The translations under genes and the position numbers were made by a program. Source: Paracoccus sp. (in: a-proteobacteria) (lineage in GTDB: Bacteria > Pseudomonadota > Alphaproteobacteria > Rhodobacterales > Rhodobacteraceae). From it: a DNA stretch of 64,000 bases. Shown piece after piece: positions 1 to 9,099 of this stretch (its first letter is position 1; each line of letters starts with the position of its first letter). The stretch covers positions 62,001-126,000 of the forward strand of contig NZ_JAUVVF010000005.1 of the NCBI RefSeq assembly GCF_030604785.1, read 5' to 3'. The notes beneath the pieces are model-generated. The model saw only the letters and a program-made list of their open reading frames with translations. It ran no database searches and had not been told where the DNA came from.

Positions 1-86
1 CCGTGAACAGGGCGCTGTCGGCCTGGAAGGAGCTGACCGCGCCCCGTCCGGTCGAGCGGACCGGCATTCCGGCGACGGGGGTCTGA
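1..86 (+). CDS. C-terminal end of an unidentified upstream gene (partial)
   Basis: An open frame runs from the window edge (first full codon at base 3) to a TGA at 84-86 and encodes a tail ending VERTGIPATGV. Codon use is normal for the window. It ends 1 nt before the TTG start of the ABC transporter ATPase, so it is probably the preceding gene of the same operon. In Rhodobacterales such NMT1-type transporters often follow pyrimidine or hydantoin catabolic genes, but 27 residues are too few to assign a family. Function unknown. Confidence 0.55.
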   Translation, partial: VNRALSAWKELTAPRPVERTGIPATGV

Positions 87-87
87 G

Positions 88-906
88 TTGGACGCAAGCC
101 CCCTGCCCCGGAACGCCGCCATCGCCCCTGCCGCCCCGGTCATCGAGGCGCGCGGCGTCAGCCTGACCTTCCAGACCGCGGATGGGCCGGTCCATGCCCT
201 CAAGGATGTGGACCTGTCCATCGGGCGCGGCGAATTCGTCAGCTTCATCGGGCCTTCGGGCTGCGGCAAGACGACGTTTCTGCGCAGCATCGCCGCGCTG
301 GAGACGCCGACGGGCGGCACGCTCAGCGTGAACGGGATGGAGCCGGACGCCGCGCGGCGGGCGCGGGCCTATGGCTATGTCTTTCAGGCGCCGGGGCTTT
401 ATCCGTGGCGGACCATCGCCGGGAACATCTCGCTGCCGCTGGAGATCATGGGCTTCTCGCGCGCCGAGCGGGCGGAGCGGATCGCCCGCGTTCTGGATCT
501 GGTCGAGCTGTCGGGCTTTGGCGCCAAGTTCCCTTGGCAGCTGTCGGGGGGCATGCAGCAGCGCGCCAGCATCGCGCGCGCCCTCGCCTTCGACGCCGAC
601 ATCCTGCTGATGGACGAACCCTTCGGCGCGCTGGACGAGATCGTGCGCGACCGCCTGAACGAGGCGCTGCTGGAATTGTGGCGCAAGACCGGCAAGACGA
701 TCGGTTTCGTCACTCATTCGATCCCCGAGGCCGTCTATCTGTCCACCCGCATCGTCGTCATGTCGCCACGTCCGGGCCGGATCACCCGCGTGATCGAAAG
801 CACCCTGCCCGCCGAGCGTCCGCTGGACATCCGCGACACGCCCGAATTCATCGCGCTGGCCCATGAGGTGCGCGAGGGCCTGCGCGAGGGTCATGCCCAT
901 GATTGA
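88..906 (+). CDS. ABC transporter ATP-binding protein (SsuB/TauB/ThiZ-type)
   Basis: ATPase of a nitrate/sulfonate/pyrimidine-precursor type importer, 272 aa, cytoplasmic. Walker A GPSGCGKTT, Q-loop in YVFQAPGLYPW, signature LSGGMQQR, Walker B ILLMDEPFGALDE and H-loop FVTHSI are all intact. The track start is a TTG one base after the preceding stop, with a G-rich stretch upstream; no better ATG lies before the nucleotide-binding domain. It overlaps the first permease and leads a complete operon of ATPase, two permeases and a binding protein. Family assignment is firm. Substrate is not; the binding protein suggests a pyrimidine- or riboflavin-like molecule. Confidence 0.9.
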   Translation: MDASPLPRNAAIAPAAPVIEARGVSLTFQTADGPVHALKDVDLSIGRGEFVSFIGPSGCGKTTFLRSIAALETPTGGTLSVNGMEPDAARRARAYGYVFQAPGLYPWRTIAGNISLPLEIMGFSRAERAERIARVLDLVELSGFGAKFPWQLSGGMQQRASIARALAFDADILLMDEPFGALDEIVRDRLNEALLELWRKTGKTIGFVTHSIPEAVYLSTRIVVMSPRPGRITRVIESTLPAERPLDIRDTPEFIALAHEVREGLREGHAHD

Positions 907-1789
907 GGCGTGGCGCCGAGCCGGGCGCGGCAATCTGGTGCCGATCCTGACCGTGCTTCTGATCATCATCGGCATCTGGTATCTGGGCGCGATCCGCATG
1001 AACGCGCAATGGGAACGCGATCAGGCCGCCCGTGCGGGCATCGAGCTGAGCCTGCCCGAGCTTGTCTCGCGCACCCTTTCACAGGACCGACCGGTCCTGC
1101 CCGCGCCGCATCAGGTGGCCGAGGGGCTGTGGCAGGGCGTGGCAGGACAGGCCGTCACCTCGCGCCGGTCGCTGGTCTGGCATGGCTGGGTCACGCTGTC
1201 GGCGACGCTGGCGGGATTTGCCATCGGCACGGCGGCGGGGATCGTGCTGGCTATCGGGATCGTGCATAGCCGCGCGATGGACCAGTCGGTCATGCCCTGG
1301 GCCGTGGCCAGCCAGACCGTGCCGATCCTGGCCATCGCGCCGATGGTGATCGTGGTCCTGGCCTCGATCGGGGTGACGGGGCTTCTGCCCAAGGCGATCA
1401 TCGCGGCCTGGCTGTCCTTTTTCCCGGTGTTGGTCGGCATGGTCAAGGGGCTGCGCACGCCCGACGGGATGCAGCTTGACCAGATGCGCAGCTGGAGCGC
1501 GGGCGGAGGCCGGACCTTCTGGCATCTGCGCCTGCCCTCGTCGCTGCCCTATCTCTTTGCCAGCCTCAAGGTGGCCATCGCCGCAGCCCTTGTCGGCACC
1601 ATCGTGGGCGAATTGCCCGCAGGCGCCACGGCGGGGCTGGGCGCTCGGCTTCTGTCGGGCAGCTATTACGGGCAGACGGTGCAGATCTGGTCGGCTTTGT
1701 TCGCCGCCGCGATCCTGGCCGCCACGTTGGTCGCCATCGTCGGCCTGCTGGAACGGGCCACCCTCAAACGCATGGGGCTGGCCCGATGA
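899..1789 (+). CDS. ABC transporter permease (BPD/SsuC-like), first of two
   Basis: Inner-membrane permease, about 296 aa. A hydrophobic helix near the N-terminus (VPILTVLLIIIGIWYLGAI) is followed by a long loop and five or more membrane segments. The EAA-type loop near WSAGGGRTFWHLRLPSSLPYLFASLKVA marks a binding-protein-dependent permease that contacts the ATPase. The track start at 863 lies deep in the ATPase gene. ATG 899 has a GAGGG about 8 nt upstream and ATG 893 only 2 nt, so I prefer 899. It shares ATGA with the second permease, indicating translational coupling. Confidence 0.85.
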   Translation: MIEAWRRAGRGNLVPILTVLLIIIGIWYLGAIRMNAQWERDQAARAGIELSLPELVSRTLSQDRPVLPAPHQVAEGLWQGVAGQAVTSRRSLVWHGWVTLSATLAGFAIGTAAGIVLAIGIVHSRAMDQSVMPWAVASQTVPILAIAPMVIVVLASIGVTGLLPKAIIAAWLSFFPVLVGMVKGLRTPDGMQLDQMRSWSAGGGRTFWHLRLPSSLPYLFASLKVAIAAALVGTIVGELPAGATAGLGARLLSGSYYGQTVQIWSALFAAAILAATLVAIVGLLERATLKRMGLAR

Positions 1790-2619
1790 GCGCGATACCG
1801 ATCCTGGGCGTCTGGCTGGCCGGGCTGGCGCTGAACCTGTGGCTGGCGCGCTTCGACACGCGCGCGACGCGCACCGCCGTCGCGCTGATCTTCGGGGCCA
1901 CGATCATCCTGCTCTGGGAGATGACGGTCCGCATCTATCAGGTGCCGACCGTCATCCTGCCCGCGCCCAGCCTGATCGCGGAAAGCGTCGTTGCGAACCG
2001 CTCAATCCTCTGGGCCGATTTCGTGCAGACGATCCTGAAGGGCGCGCTGTCGGGCTGGGTGATCGGGGCCGCCGCCGCCGTGGCGACCGCCATCGCCATC
2101 GACCGCAGCCCGTTCCTGCAGCGCGGCCTGCTGCCGATCGGCAATTTCGTCTCGGCCCTGCCCATCGTGGGGATCGCGCCGATCCTGGTCATGTGGTTCG
2201 GCTTCGACTGGCAGTCCAAGGCCGCCGTGGTCGTGGTGATGGTCTTCTTCCCGATCCTCGTGAACATGGTCGCGGGCCTCAAGGCGACCGAGCCGATGCA
2301 GCGCGACCTGATGTCCAGCTGGGCCGCGCCCTATTGGCCCGCCTTGTGGAAGCTGCGCCTGCCCGCCGCGATGCCGTTCCTTTTCAACGGCTTGAAGATC
2401 ACGACGACGCTGGCCCTGATCGGCGCCATCGTTGCCGAATTCTTCGGCAGCCCCACGCGCGGCATGGGTTTTCGCATCTCGACGGCGGTCGGGCGGCTGG
2501 ACCTGCCGCTGGTCTGGGCCGAGATTGTCGTGGCGGCCCTGGCGGGGACGCTGTTCTACGGAATTGTCGCGCTGATCGAGAAGAAGGTGACCTTCTGGCA
2601 CCCGTCGCAGCGCGGCTGA
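1786..2619 (+). CDS. ABC transporter permease, second of two
   Basis: Second inner-membrane permease of the importer, 277 aa. About six hydrophobic segments are visible (for example VALIFGATIILLWEM and AAVVVVMVFFPILVNMVAGL). The coupling loop is SSWAAPYWPALWKLRLPAAMPFLFNGLKI. The start overlaps the stop of the first permease by 4 nt (ATGA). Two different permeases next to one ATPase imply a heterodimeric channel. The paralogue pair probably arose by duplication, as in the ThiX/RibX-like systems. Confidence 0.88.
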   Translation: MSAIPILGVWLAGLALNLWLARFDTRATRTAVALIFGATIILLWEMTVRIYQVPTVILPAPSLIAESVVANRSILWADFVQTILKGALSGWVIGAAAAVATAIAIDRSPFLQRGLLPIGNFVSALPIVGIAPILVMWFGFDWQSKAAVVVVMVFFPILVNMVAGLKATEPMQRDLMSSWAAPYWPALWKLRLPAAMPFLFNGLKITTTLALIGAIVAEFFGSPTRGMGFRISTAVGRLDLPLVWAEIVVAALAGTLFYGIVALIEKKVTFWHPSQRG

Positions 2620-2656
2620 CCGGGCCGTCAAGGCCCACCAACAGGAGAGGACGCAG

Positions 2657-3640
2657 ATGAAACGACTGATGATTTCGGCCGCAGGGCTGGCACTCATGGC
2701 GGGCGCGGCGCAGGCAGACGATCTGACGCTGCAACTGAAATGGGTCACGCAGGCCCAGTTCGCGGGCTATTACGTTGCCCTTGATCAGGGCTTCTACGAA
2801 GAAGAGGGCCTGAACGTCACCATCCTGCCCGGCGGCCCGGACATCGCGCCGACGCAGGTTCTGGCCGGTGGCGGGGCCGATGTCATCGTCGAATGGATGC
2901 CCGCAGCCCTGGCCGCGCGCGAACGCGGCCTGCCACTGGTGAACATCGCGCAGCCGTTCAAATCCTCGGGGATGATGCTGACCTGCCTCAAGGAAAGCGG
3001 CATCGAGAATCCCGAGACCGATTTTGCGGGCAAGACGCTCGGCGTCTGGTTCTCGGGCAACGAATACCCGTTCCTGTCCTGGATGAACACGCTTGGCCTC
3101 TCGACCGAGGGCGGGGCCGATGGCGTGACGGTGCTGAAACAGGGCTTCAACGTCGATCCGCTGCTGCAGAAGCAGGCCGCCTGCATCAGCACGATGACCT
3201 ATAACGAATACTGGCAGGTGATCGATGCGGGCATCGCCCCCGAGGATCTGGTGACCTTCAAATACGAGGATCAGGGCGTCGCCACGCTGGAGGACGGGCT
3301 TTACGTCCTGGAACCCGCTCTGTCCGACGAAGAGATGGTGGACAAGCTGGCGCGCTTTGTCCGGGCCAGCATGAGGGGCTGGGAATTCGCCGCCGCCAAT
3401 CCCGAACAGGCCGCCGAGATCGTGCTGGAGAACGACGAGACCGGCGCCCAGACACTGGAGCATCAGACCCGCATGATGGGCGAGATCGCCAAGCTGCTGG
3501 AAGGCTCGAACGGCACGCTGGATCAGGCCGATTACCAGCGCACGGTCGATACGCTGCTGGCGGGCGGCTCGGACCCGGTCATCTCGGCCGCGCCCGAAGG
3601 CGCCTTCACCACCGCCGTCACCGACCGCGCCTTCCAGTAA
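2657..3640 (+). CDS. ABC transporter substrate-binding protein (NMT1/THI5-like)
   Basis: Periplasmic solute-binding protein, 327 aa, with a clear signal peptide (MKRLMISAAGLALMAGAAQA, cleavage before DD). LQLKWVTQAQFAGYYVALDQGFYEEEGLNV is the typical opening of NMT1/SsuA-type proteins that bind pyrimidine-like ligands (ThiY, RibY). AGAGG lies about 8 nt before the ATG. It is the last gene of the operon, 37 nt after the second permease and followed by a strong terminator. The ligand cannot be fixed from sequence; hydroxymethylpyrimidine, riboflavin and dihydropyrimidines are candidates. Confidence 0.9.
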   Translation: MKRLMISAAGLALMAGAAQADDLTLQLKWVTQAQFAGYYVALDQGFYEEEGLNVTILPGGPDIAPTQVLAGGGADVIVEWMPAALAARERGLPLVNIAQPFKSSGMMLTCLKESGIENPETDFAGKTLGVWFSGNEYPFLSWMNTLGLSTEGGADGVTVLKQGFNVDPLLQKQAACISTMTYNEYWQVIDAGIAPEDLVTFKYEDQGVATLEDGLYVLEPALSDEEMVDKLARFVRASMRGWEFAAANPEQAAEIVLENDETGAQTLEHQTRMMGEIAKLLEGSNGTLDQADYQRTVDTLLAGGSDPVISAAPEGAFTTAVTDRAFQ

Positions 3641-3663
3641 GGCCGCATCGGCGCGAAAGAACA

Positions 3664-3690
3664 GGGCCGCCCCGTAGGGCGGCCCTTTTT
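3664..3690 (+). terminator. Rho-independent terminator of the ABC transporter operon
   Basis: A perfect 9-bp stem, GGGCCGCCC / GGGCGGCCC, with loop CGTA is followed directly by TTTTT. It lies 24 nt after the binding-protein stop. It also separates the operon from the convergent RND pump gene. Confidence 0.9.
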
Positions 3691-3711
3691 CGATCCCCGG
3701 ATCGCGCGGCC

Positions 3712-6700
3712 CTATTCGGCGGGCTGAACCGCGCCGCGCCGGGACTGCCGGCGCGCCTCGGCCCGTGCCGCGCGGCGCAGGCGCCGCCGCCCGTCCCAGG
3801 CCAGCAGCGTCGGCGTCAGCAGCAGCGTCACCGCCGTCGCCACGACCAGACCGCCCGCGATCCCCGTCGAAAGCTGGATCCAGAACTGCCCCGAAGGCGC
3901 CCCGAAATACAGGTCGCGCCCCGCGAAGTCGATCGTCATGCCCAGCACCATCGGCATCAGGCCGATCACCGTCGTCGTCGCGGTCAGGATCACCGGGCGG
4001 AAACGCTCGGCGGCGGCGCGACGGGCGGCGCGGTCCGGGTCCAGCCCGTTGCCGCGATGCTCGTTATAGGCGTCGATCAGGACGATGTTGTTGTTCACCA
4101 CCACCCCGGCCAAAGCCATGATGCCGATGCCGCTCATCACGATCGAGAAGGGCTCCTGCCGGATCATCAGGCCCAGGAACACGCCAGCGATGGAAAAGAT
4201 GATCGCGGTCAGGATCAGGAAAGCCTGATAGAAGCTGTTCATCTGGATCAACAGGATCGTGAACATCAGGAACAGGGCCACGAAGAAGGCGCCGACAAGG
4301 AAGGTCATCGCCTCCTGCTGGTCCTCGATCTCGCCGCCGTAATTGACCTCGACCGTCTCGGGCAGATCAAGCGCCGCGATGGCCGCGCCGATGCGCTGCA
4401 ACTCGACCGCCAGCGTCGTGCCGGGCGCCAGATCGGCGCTCAGCGTCTGGGTCTCGCGGGCGCCCACGCGGGTGATGGCGGCGGGCGCGGGTGCGGGGAT
4501 GATCTGCACCACGTTCGAGATCGGCACCTGCCCCGAGGCGACGTTCACCCGCAGATTGGCGAGGTTCTCGAAATTGCGCTGCTCGGGCGGGTAGCGCAGG
4601 GTGATGTCCACCTCGTCATCGGCGAAATCGGGCAGATAGGTGCCCAGGCTCACGCCGTTGGTCAGCAGCCGCACGGCGGTACCGATCGTGTCCATGTCCA
4701 CCCCGTAGCGCGCCGATTCCTCTCGGTCCACGACCAGTCGGATCTCGGGATTGGGGCGCGGCGTGTCATTGGCGATGTCGACGAAGGTGCCCGCCTCGAT
4801 CATCAGCTGCTCGATCGCCTCGGCGGCGGCCTGCAAGGTCGCGCGGTCCCGGGCCGAGACCTCGATCTGCACCGGGCGCGAAGCCCCCGGCCCGGCCGAG
4901 GCGGCCTCGACCTGGATGCCCAGCCCCGGCAGGCTTTCGGTCAGCGCGCGCATCTCGTCGATGATCTCGCCCGAGCGGCGGCGGGTCTGCCAATCCGTGA
5001 ACTCGACCTGGATCTGCCCGATCACGTCCGAGGACATGTTGCCCCGCACCCGTTCCTCGACCGATCCGATGGTGCGGGAATAGACGCTGTCGATCCCCTC
5101 CAGCCCGATCAGGCGGCGCTCGACCAGCTGCACAAGCTGGTCTGCCTCCTGCACCGCGAGGTTGCCGTTCGCGGTGATCTGGACCTGCGCCCGTTCGGCA
5201 TCGGTCGCGGGGAAGAAATCCACCCCCCGGCCCAGCAGCGAATAGGCGTAGAACACCGCCAGCAGCCCCAGGATCGCCAGCCCGAGCGAGGTGCCCGGCC
5301 GCGCGATGGTCCAGCCCGAGAAGCGGTTCATCACCGACGGCACCTCGGCCTCGTCCGGGGCCAGATTGCCGTCGCCGCCCCCGCCCAGCACCGTCCCCGC
5401 CACCGGCACGAAGATCAGCGCCATCGCCAGCGACATCAGCAGCGTCGCGATCATCGTCGCGGGCAGGTAGAACATGAACTGCCCCGCCAGGCCCGGCCAG
5501 AACAGCAGCGGGAAGAACACCGCCAGCGTCGTCGCGGTCGAGGCCGTGATCGGCCAGGCCATGCGCTGCGCGGCCATGAGGAAGGCGTCGAACTTGTTGT
5601 GGCCCTTGGCGATCAGCCGCTCGCCCAGTTCGACCACCACGATGGCGCCGTCGACCAGCATCCCCACGACAAGGATCAGCGCGAACAGCACGATCACGTT
5701 CAGCGTGAAGCCAAGCGCCCAGATCACGAGAATGCCGCCGAGGAAAGAGCCCGGGATTGCAACCGCCACCAGAAGCGAGGCGCGCGTGCCCAGAAACAGC
5801 ACCGTGACAAGCATCACCAGCACCACGGCGGCGATGACGTTGTTCTGCAGATCCGACAGCAGGTCGCGCATCTCGACGGACTGGTCGTTCATGAAATCGA
5901 CCTGAACCTGACCCGGCCAGCCCGAAATCGTCCGGTTCACCTCGGCGCGCACGGCCTCGACCGTGTCGATCACGTTGGCGCCCGCGGATTTCCGCACGTC
6001 GATGGCCAGGGCGGGCTGGCCGTCGATGCGGGCATAGCTGACAGGGTCCTTGAAGGTCTGGCGCACCTCGGCCACGTCCTGCACCCGCAGGACGGTCGGG
6101 CCGTTGACCAGAACCGGGATCGACATGATTTCGTCCAGCCGCACGACCGTGCCGGGGATCGACACGCCCAGCCGCCCCGCGCCGGTATCGAAACTGCCCA
6201 CCGCGATCAGCTGGTTGTTGGCCTGCACCGCCTGCGACAGCTGCCCGGGCGAGATGCCGTAGGTCTCCATCGCAAGGGGGTCGATCAGAACCTCAAGCTG
6301 GTCCTCGCGGTCACCGGTCAGGTCGGCCTGAAGCACGCCGCTGACCGTCTCGATCCGGTCGGCCAGCTGGCGGCCCAGACGGATCAGCTCCCGCTCGGGG
6401 ACATGGCCCGACAGCGCGACCGTCAGGATCGGGAACATCGACATGTCGATCTCGCGCACGAAGGGGCCGTCCGCGCCCTGCGGGATGTCGGGACCGGCAT
6501 CGTCCACCGCATCCTTGACCGATTGCAGCGCCGTGTCCTGATCGAAGCCGGGCCGGAATTCCAGCTGGACCGAGGCGAAGCCCTCGCTGGCCTTGGTGGT
6601 CATGCGCCGCAGCCCCTCCAGCGCGTTGACCTGCCGTTCGATCGGCTCGGCCAGCAGCTTGGCGGCATCCTCGGCGCTGACGCCGCTATAGGTGACGTTC

Positions 6701-6843
6701 ACGATGAAGATCGGGATGTCGACCTCGGGCATCGATTCCTTCGGGATCGACACATAGGCGTAGAAGCCCGACAGAAGCAGCGCGAACATCACCAGGACGA
6801 TGGTCCGCGAACGCGAGAAGGCTGCCGCGATCATCCCGTTCAT
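3712..6843 (-). CDS. RND-family efflux transporter permease subunit
   Basis: Inner-membrane proton-driven efflux pump of the AcrB/HAE1 superfamily, 1043 aa, the usual length. Two repeats each carry a large periplasmic loop and a transmembrane bundle (IAAVVLVMLVTVLFLG and IVLFALILVVGMLVDGAIVVVE in the first half). The TM4 motif is VDGAIVV around D398-G399, where AcrB has two Asp. The TM10 motif is VVNNNIVLIDAYN, with Asn where AcrB has its relay Lys. Both replacements fit a recognised alphaproteobacterial subclass. It starts 10 nt after the adaptor gene in one operon. No outer-membrane channel or regulator gene is adjacent. Confidence 0.92.
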   Translation of the reverse strand: MNGMIAAAFSRSRTIVLVMFALLLSGFYAYVSIPKESMPEVDIPIFIVNVTYSGVSAEDAAKLLAEPIERQVNALEGLRRMTTKASEGFASVQLEFRPGFDQDTALQSVKDAVDDAGPDIPQGADGPFVREIDMSMFPILTVALSGHVPERELIRLGRQLADRIETVSGVLQADLTGDREDQLEVLIDPLAMETYGISPGQLSQAVQANNQLIAVGSFDTGAGRLGVSIPGTVVRLDEIMSIPVLVNGPTVLRVQDVAEVRQTFKDPVSYARIDGQPALAIDVRKSAGANVIDTVEAVRAEVNRTISGWPGQVQVDFMNDQSVEMRDLLSDLQNNVIAAVVLVMLVTVLFLGTRASLLVAVAIPGSFLGGILVIWALGFTLNVIVLFALILVVGMLVDGAIVVVELGERLIAKGHNKFDAFLMAAQRMAWPITASTATTLAVFFPLLFWPGLAGQFMFYLPATMIATLLMSLAMALIFVPVAGTVLGGGGDGNLAPDEAEVPSVMNRFSGWTIARPGTSLGLAILGLLAVFYAYSLLGRGVDFFPATDAERAQVQITANGNLAVQEADQLVQLVERRLIGLEGIDSVYSRTIGSVEERVRGNMSSDVIGQIQVEFTDWQTRRRSGEIIDEMRALTESLPGLGIQVEAASAGPGASRPVQIEVSARDRATLQAAAEAIEQLMIEAGTFVDIANDTPRPNPEIRLVVDREESARYGVDMDTIGTAVRLLTNGVSLGTYLPDFADDEVDITLRYPPEQRNFENLANLRVNVASGQVPISNVVQIIPAPAPAAITRVGARETQTLSADLAPGTTLAVELQRIGAAIAALDLPETVEVNYGGEIEDQQEAMTFLVGAFFVALFLMFTILLIQMNSFYQAFLILTAIIFSIAGVFLGLMIRQEPFSIVMSGIGIMALAGVVVNNNIVLIDAYNEHRGNGLDPDRAARRAAAERFRPVILTATTTVIGLMPMVLGMTIDFAGRDLYFGAPSGQFWIQLSTGIAGGLVVATAVTLLLTPTLLAWDGRRRLRRAARAEARRQSRRGAVQPAE

Positions 6844-6853
6844 GGCTGCCCCC

Positions 6854-8062
6854 TCAATTCTCGGCCGACGGCGCCGGCGCGTCGGGATCCGCGGCCCCGA
6901 TCAGCGCCGCCGCCGCTTCGGCCTCGGCCGAATCCGGGTCGGCGGCCGCCGGTCCGGGCGCCGGCGCTTCGGTGCCGCCGCCCAGCACGCTGCGGAATTC
7001 CTCGGGCGTCTCGGACACAAGCGCCCGCTGGCCGTCATTCAGCGCCCCCTGCGAGATGGTCACGATCTGCACCTCGTCGGGCAGGCCGGTGGCCCAGATC
7101 GCCTCGGCGCGGGCCTGAACGATGTCGATGGGCGCGAAACGCAGCGTCTCGCCATCGGGCTCGACGATCATCACGCCGATCCGCCCGGCATCGTCCAGCC
7201 GCACAAGCGCGGGCGAAATGCGATGCGCGACCTGTTCGGCCAGGGACAGCGCGATCTCGGCCGACAGGCCCGCCGGAACGGCGCTGTCGGGGTTCGGGAT
7301 CTCGATCTCGACGCGGAAGGTGCGGGTTTCGGGCGTGGCCACGGGCGAGATGAAGCTCACCCGCCCCTCGGCCTCGCGCCCGCCCTGAAAGGCGACCTCC
7401 GCCCGCTGGCCAAGCGAGACCGAGGTGATCTCGTTCTGGCGCACCTCGATCTGGGCAATCAGCGGATCGTTGTTCACGATCTCAAGCACCTCGCCGCCCG
7501 ATTGCACGAAGCTGCCCACCTCGGCCAGCACATTGCTTACCGTGCCGGTGATCGGCGCGCGAAGCCGCGTATTGTCCAGTTCCAGCTCGGCCGCGCGCAG
7601 CCCCGCCCGCGCGGCCTCCAACGCGGCAAAGCGCGATTGCAGCTCGGCCTCGGATGTCACGCCGCGCTCGCGCAATTGCCGCGCGGCCTCGTGATCGCGC
7701 TCGGCCGAGCGCAGTTCCGCCTCGGCCCGCGCCACGCCCGCCTGCCGGTCATCGGCCGACAGCCGCGCGATCTGGGCGCCCTGCTCGACCGCATCGCCCT
7801 GGCGCACGACCTCCTCGACGATGCCCGCCGTCCGCGCGCGCAGGATCGAGGTCTGGTTCGGCACGATATTGCCATACAGAACCACGCGCGGCTGGATGCG
7901 TTCGGCCGTGCTGAGATGGGCCGCGACATTGGGCAGCGGCGGCTCGACGCGGGCGGGCTGTTCGGGCGGCGTGCGGTTCAGCATGCCCCCGCCGATCCAG
8001 ACGACCAGCAGGGCAAGGATCGCCAGAAAGACCAGCGTGGACGACGATTTCAATCGCGACAT
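6854..8062 (-). CDS. RND efflux periplasmic adaptor (membrane fusion protein)
   Basis: HlyD/AcrA-type adaptor linking the RND pump to an outer-membrane channel, about 402 aa. An N-terminal anchor (LVFLAILALLVVWIGGGML) is followed by a lipoyl half (ILRARTAGIVEEVVRQGDAVEQG) and a coiled-coil hairpin rich in Ala, Glu and Arg. The second lipoyl half (LRAPITGTVSNVLAEVGSFV), a beta-barrel and an Ala/Pro/Glu-rich acidic tail complete it. The track start is TTG 8068; ATG 8062 two codons later is more likely. First gene of the pump operon; the 188-nt upstream gap shows no clear operator. Confidence 0.9.
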   Translation of the reverse strand: MSRLKSSSTLVFLAILALLVVWIGGGMLNRTPPEQPARVEPPLPNVAAHLSTAERIQPRVVLYGNIVPNQTSILRARTAGIVEEVVRQGDAVEQGAQIARLSADDRQAGVARAEAELRSAERDHEAARQLRERGVTSEAELQSRFAALEAARAGLRAAELELDNTRLRAPITGTVSNVLAEVGSFVQSGGEVLEIVNNDPLIAQIEVRQNEITSVSLGQRAEVAFQGGREAEGRVSFISPVATPETRTFRVEIEIPNPDSAVPAGLSAEIALSLAEQVAHRISPALVRLDDAGRIGVMIVEPDGETLRFAPIDIVQARAEAIWATGLPDEVQIVTISQGALNDGQRALVSETPEEFRSVLGGGTEAPAPGPAAADPDSAEAEAAAALIGAADPDAPAPSAEN

Positions 8063-8250
8063 TGGCAAACACTCAGGCTCGAGGCACGATGGCCGTTGGA
8101 CAGGCGCAACCGCCCCAAGAAATGGCTGCCGGACCGGGCAAGCAACAGATGGACAGCCGCAGGGGCAAGGTCAACCGCCGGAACCAGAAACGCGGCTCCG
8201 CCGACGGATCATGCTTCACGATTGCTTGTTCATGCCCGATCTGCCGGCGA

Positions 8251-8325
8251 TGGTGGCCCGTGAGAGATTCGAACTCCCGACCGGCCCGGTGTAAACGGGA
8301 CGCTCTACCACTGAGCTAACGGGCC
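8251..8325 (-). tRNA. tRNA-Val (anticodon TAC)
   Basis: Read on the minus strand, the acceptor stem GGCCCGT/ACGGGCC, D-arm GCTCAGTGGTAGAGC, anticodon loop TTTACAC (TAC) and T-arm GGGAG-TTCGAAT-CTCTC form a full cloverleaf. CCA is encoded (8251-8253). The outermost anticodon-stem pair is a T-C mismatch; the rest is canonical. Confidence 0.95.
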
Positions 8326-8378
8326 ATCCGCAGCCGCGCGCATCGAACCCCAAAGTGCGGCGAATGGCAAGCCCGCGA

Positions 8379-8951
8379 TCAGCCGCAATCCTCGGGATGG
8401 CGCAGCACCTGCGGCACGCCGCCCCGCAGCGCCAGGACCCGGCCCTGATCGACCGGCGCCTCGTGCAGGCGCGACCGCCCCGCTCCCGTGACCAGTGCCC
8501 AGATCATCCGCAGCGTGATCCCGTGGCTGACAATCAGGACAGGCCCCGTCAGGCGCGCCAGAAAGCCCGCCATCCGCGTCTCCAGCGCGGCCAGCCCCTC
8601 GCCGCCGGGCAGCGCGTCATACCAGCCCAGATCGCCCGCCCCGAACAGGCCGGGTCGTTCGCGTTCCAGATCGGCCATCAGCCGGCCGGCGGCCGTTCCC
8701 AGCCCGATCTCGCGCAAGGCGGGATCACAGGTGAAGCCGTCCGGAAAGACGATCCGAGCGGTCGCCACGGCCCGCCCCTGCGGACTGGCCAGATGCAGCC
8801 CCGGCAGGCCCGCGACCAGCGCCGCCTGCCAGTCTGCCTGCCGCTGGCCGCGCGGCGTCAGGGGCGAATCATGGGCGCCCTGCAGACGGCCCTCGGCGTT
8901 CCAGACGGTCTCGCCATGGCGCATCAGCCACAGATCGGGAAAGGCGCTCAC
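8379..8951 (-). CDS. Histidine phosphatase family protein (phosphoglycerate-mutase-like)
   Basis: Cytoplasmic phosphatase of the RHG superfamily, 190 aa. The catalytic motif LMRHGETVWN sits at the N-terminus. SPQGRAVATA corresponds to the second Arg-containing motif and VSHGITLRM carries the second catalytic His. It is shorter than phosphoglycerate mutase and resembles GpmB/CobC-like members, so the true substrate is unknown. It stands alone between two tRNA genes on the same strand. Confidence 0.85.
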   Translation of the reverse strand: MSAFPDLWLMRHGETVWNAEGRLQGAHDSPLTPRGQRQADWQAALVAGLPGLHLASPQGRAVATARIVFPDGFTCDPALREIGLGTAAGRLMADLERERPGLFGAGDLGWYDALPGGEGLAALETRMAGFLARLTGPVLIVSHGITLRMIWALVTGAGRSRLHEAPVDQGRVLALRGGVPQVLRHPEDCG

Positions 8952-8983
8952 ATCGGGCCCGGCGCGTGACGGAATGGGGGGAT

Positions 8984-9057
8984 TGGAGCGGGTGAAGGGA
9001 ATCGAACCCTCGTCGTAAGCTTGGGAAGCTTCTGCTCTACCATTGAGCTACACCCGC
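8984..9057 (-). tRNA. tRNA-Gly (anticodon CCC)
   Basis: On the minus strand, acceptor GCGGGTG/CACCCGC, D-arm GCTCAATGGTAGAGC, anticodon loop TTCCCAA (CCC) and T-arm GAGGG-TTCGATT-CCCTT are present. CCA is encoded after the discriminator T. The anticodon stem is GAAGC/GCTTA with one outer mismatch. It decodes GGG. Confidence 0.95.
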
Positions 9058-9099
9058 GAACATGATCCGCGTAACCCAAGGCCCGCGCAGCGTCAAGCC

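Noticed and set aside
1-87. Riboswitch upstream of the NMT1-type transporter
   Set aside because: The stretch is coding sequence of the preceding gene; no TPP or FMN riboswitch conserved elements are seen.
4057-7353. 1098-aa ORF opposite the RND pump
   Set aside because: Antisense shadow in GC-rich DNA, with composition rich in His, Arg, Gln and Asp. The minus-strand frame encodes a complete, recognisable RND transporter.
8251-9057. tRNA genes as integration sites with a nearby mobile element
   Set aside because: Both tRNAs are intact, no duplicated 3' tRNA fragment or integrase was found, and the genes between and around them are ordinary.
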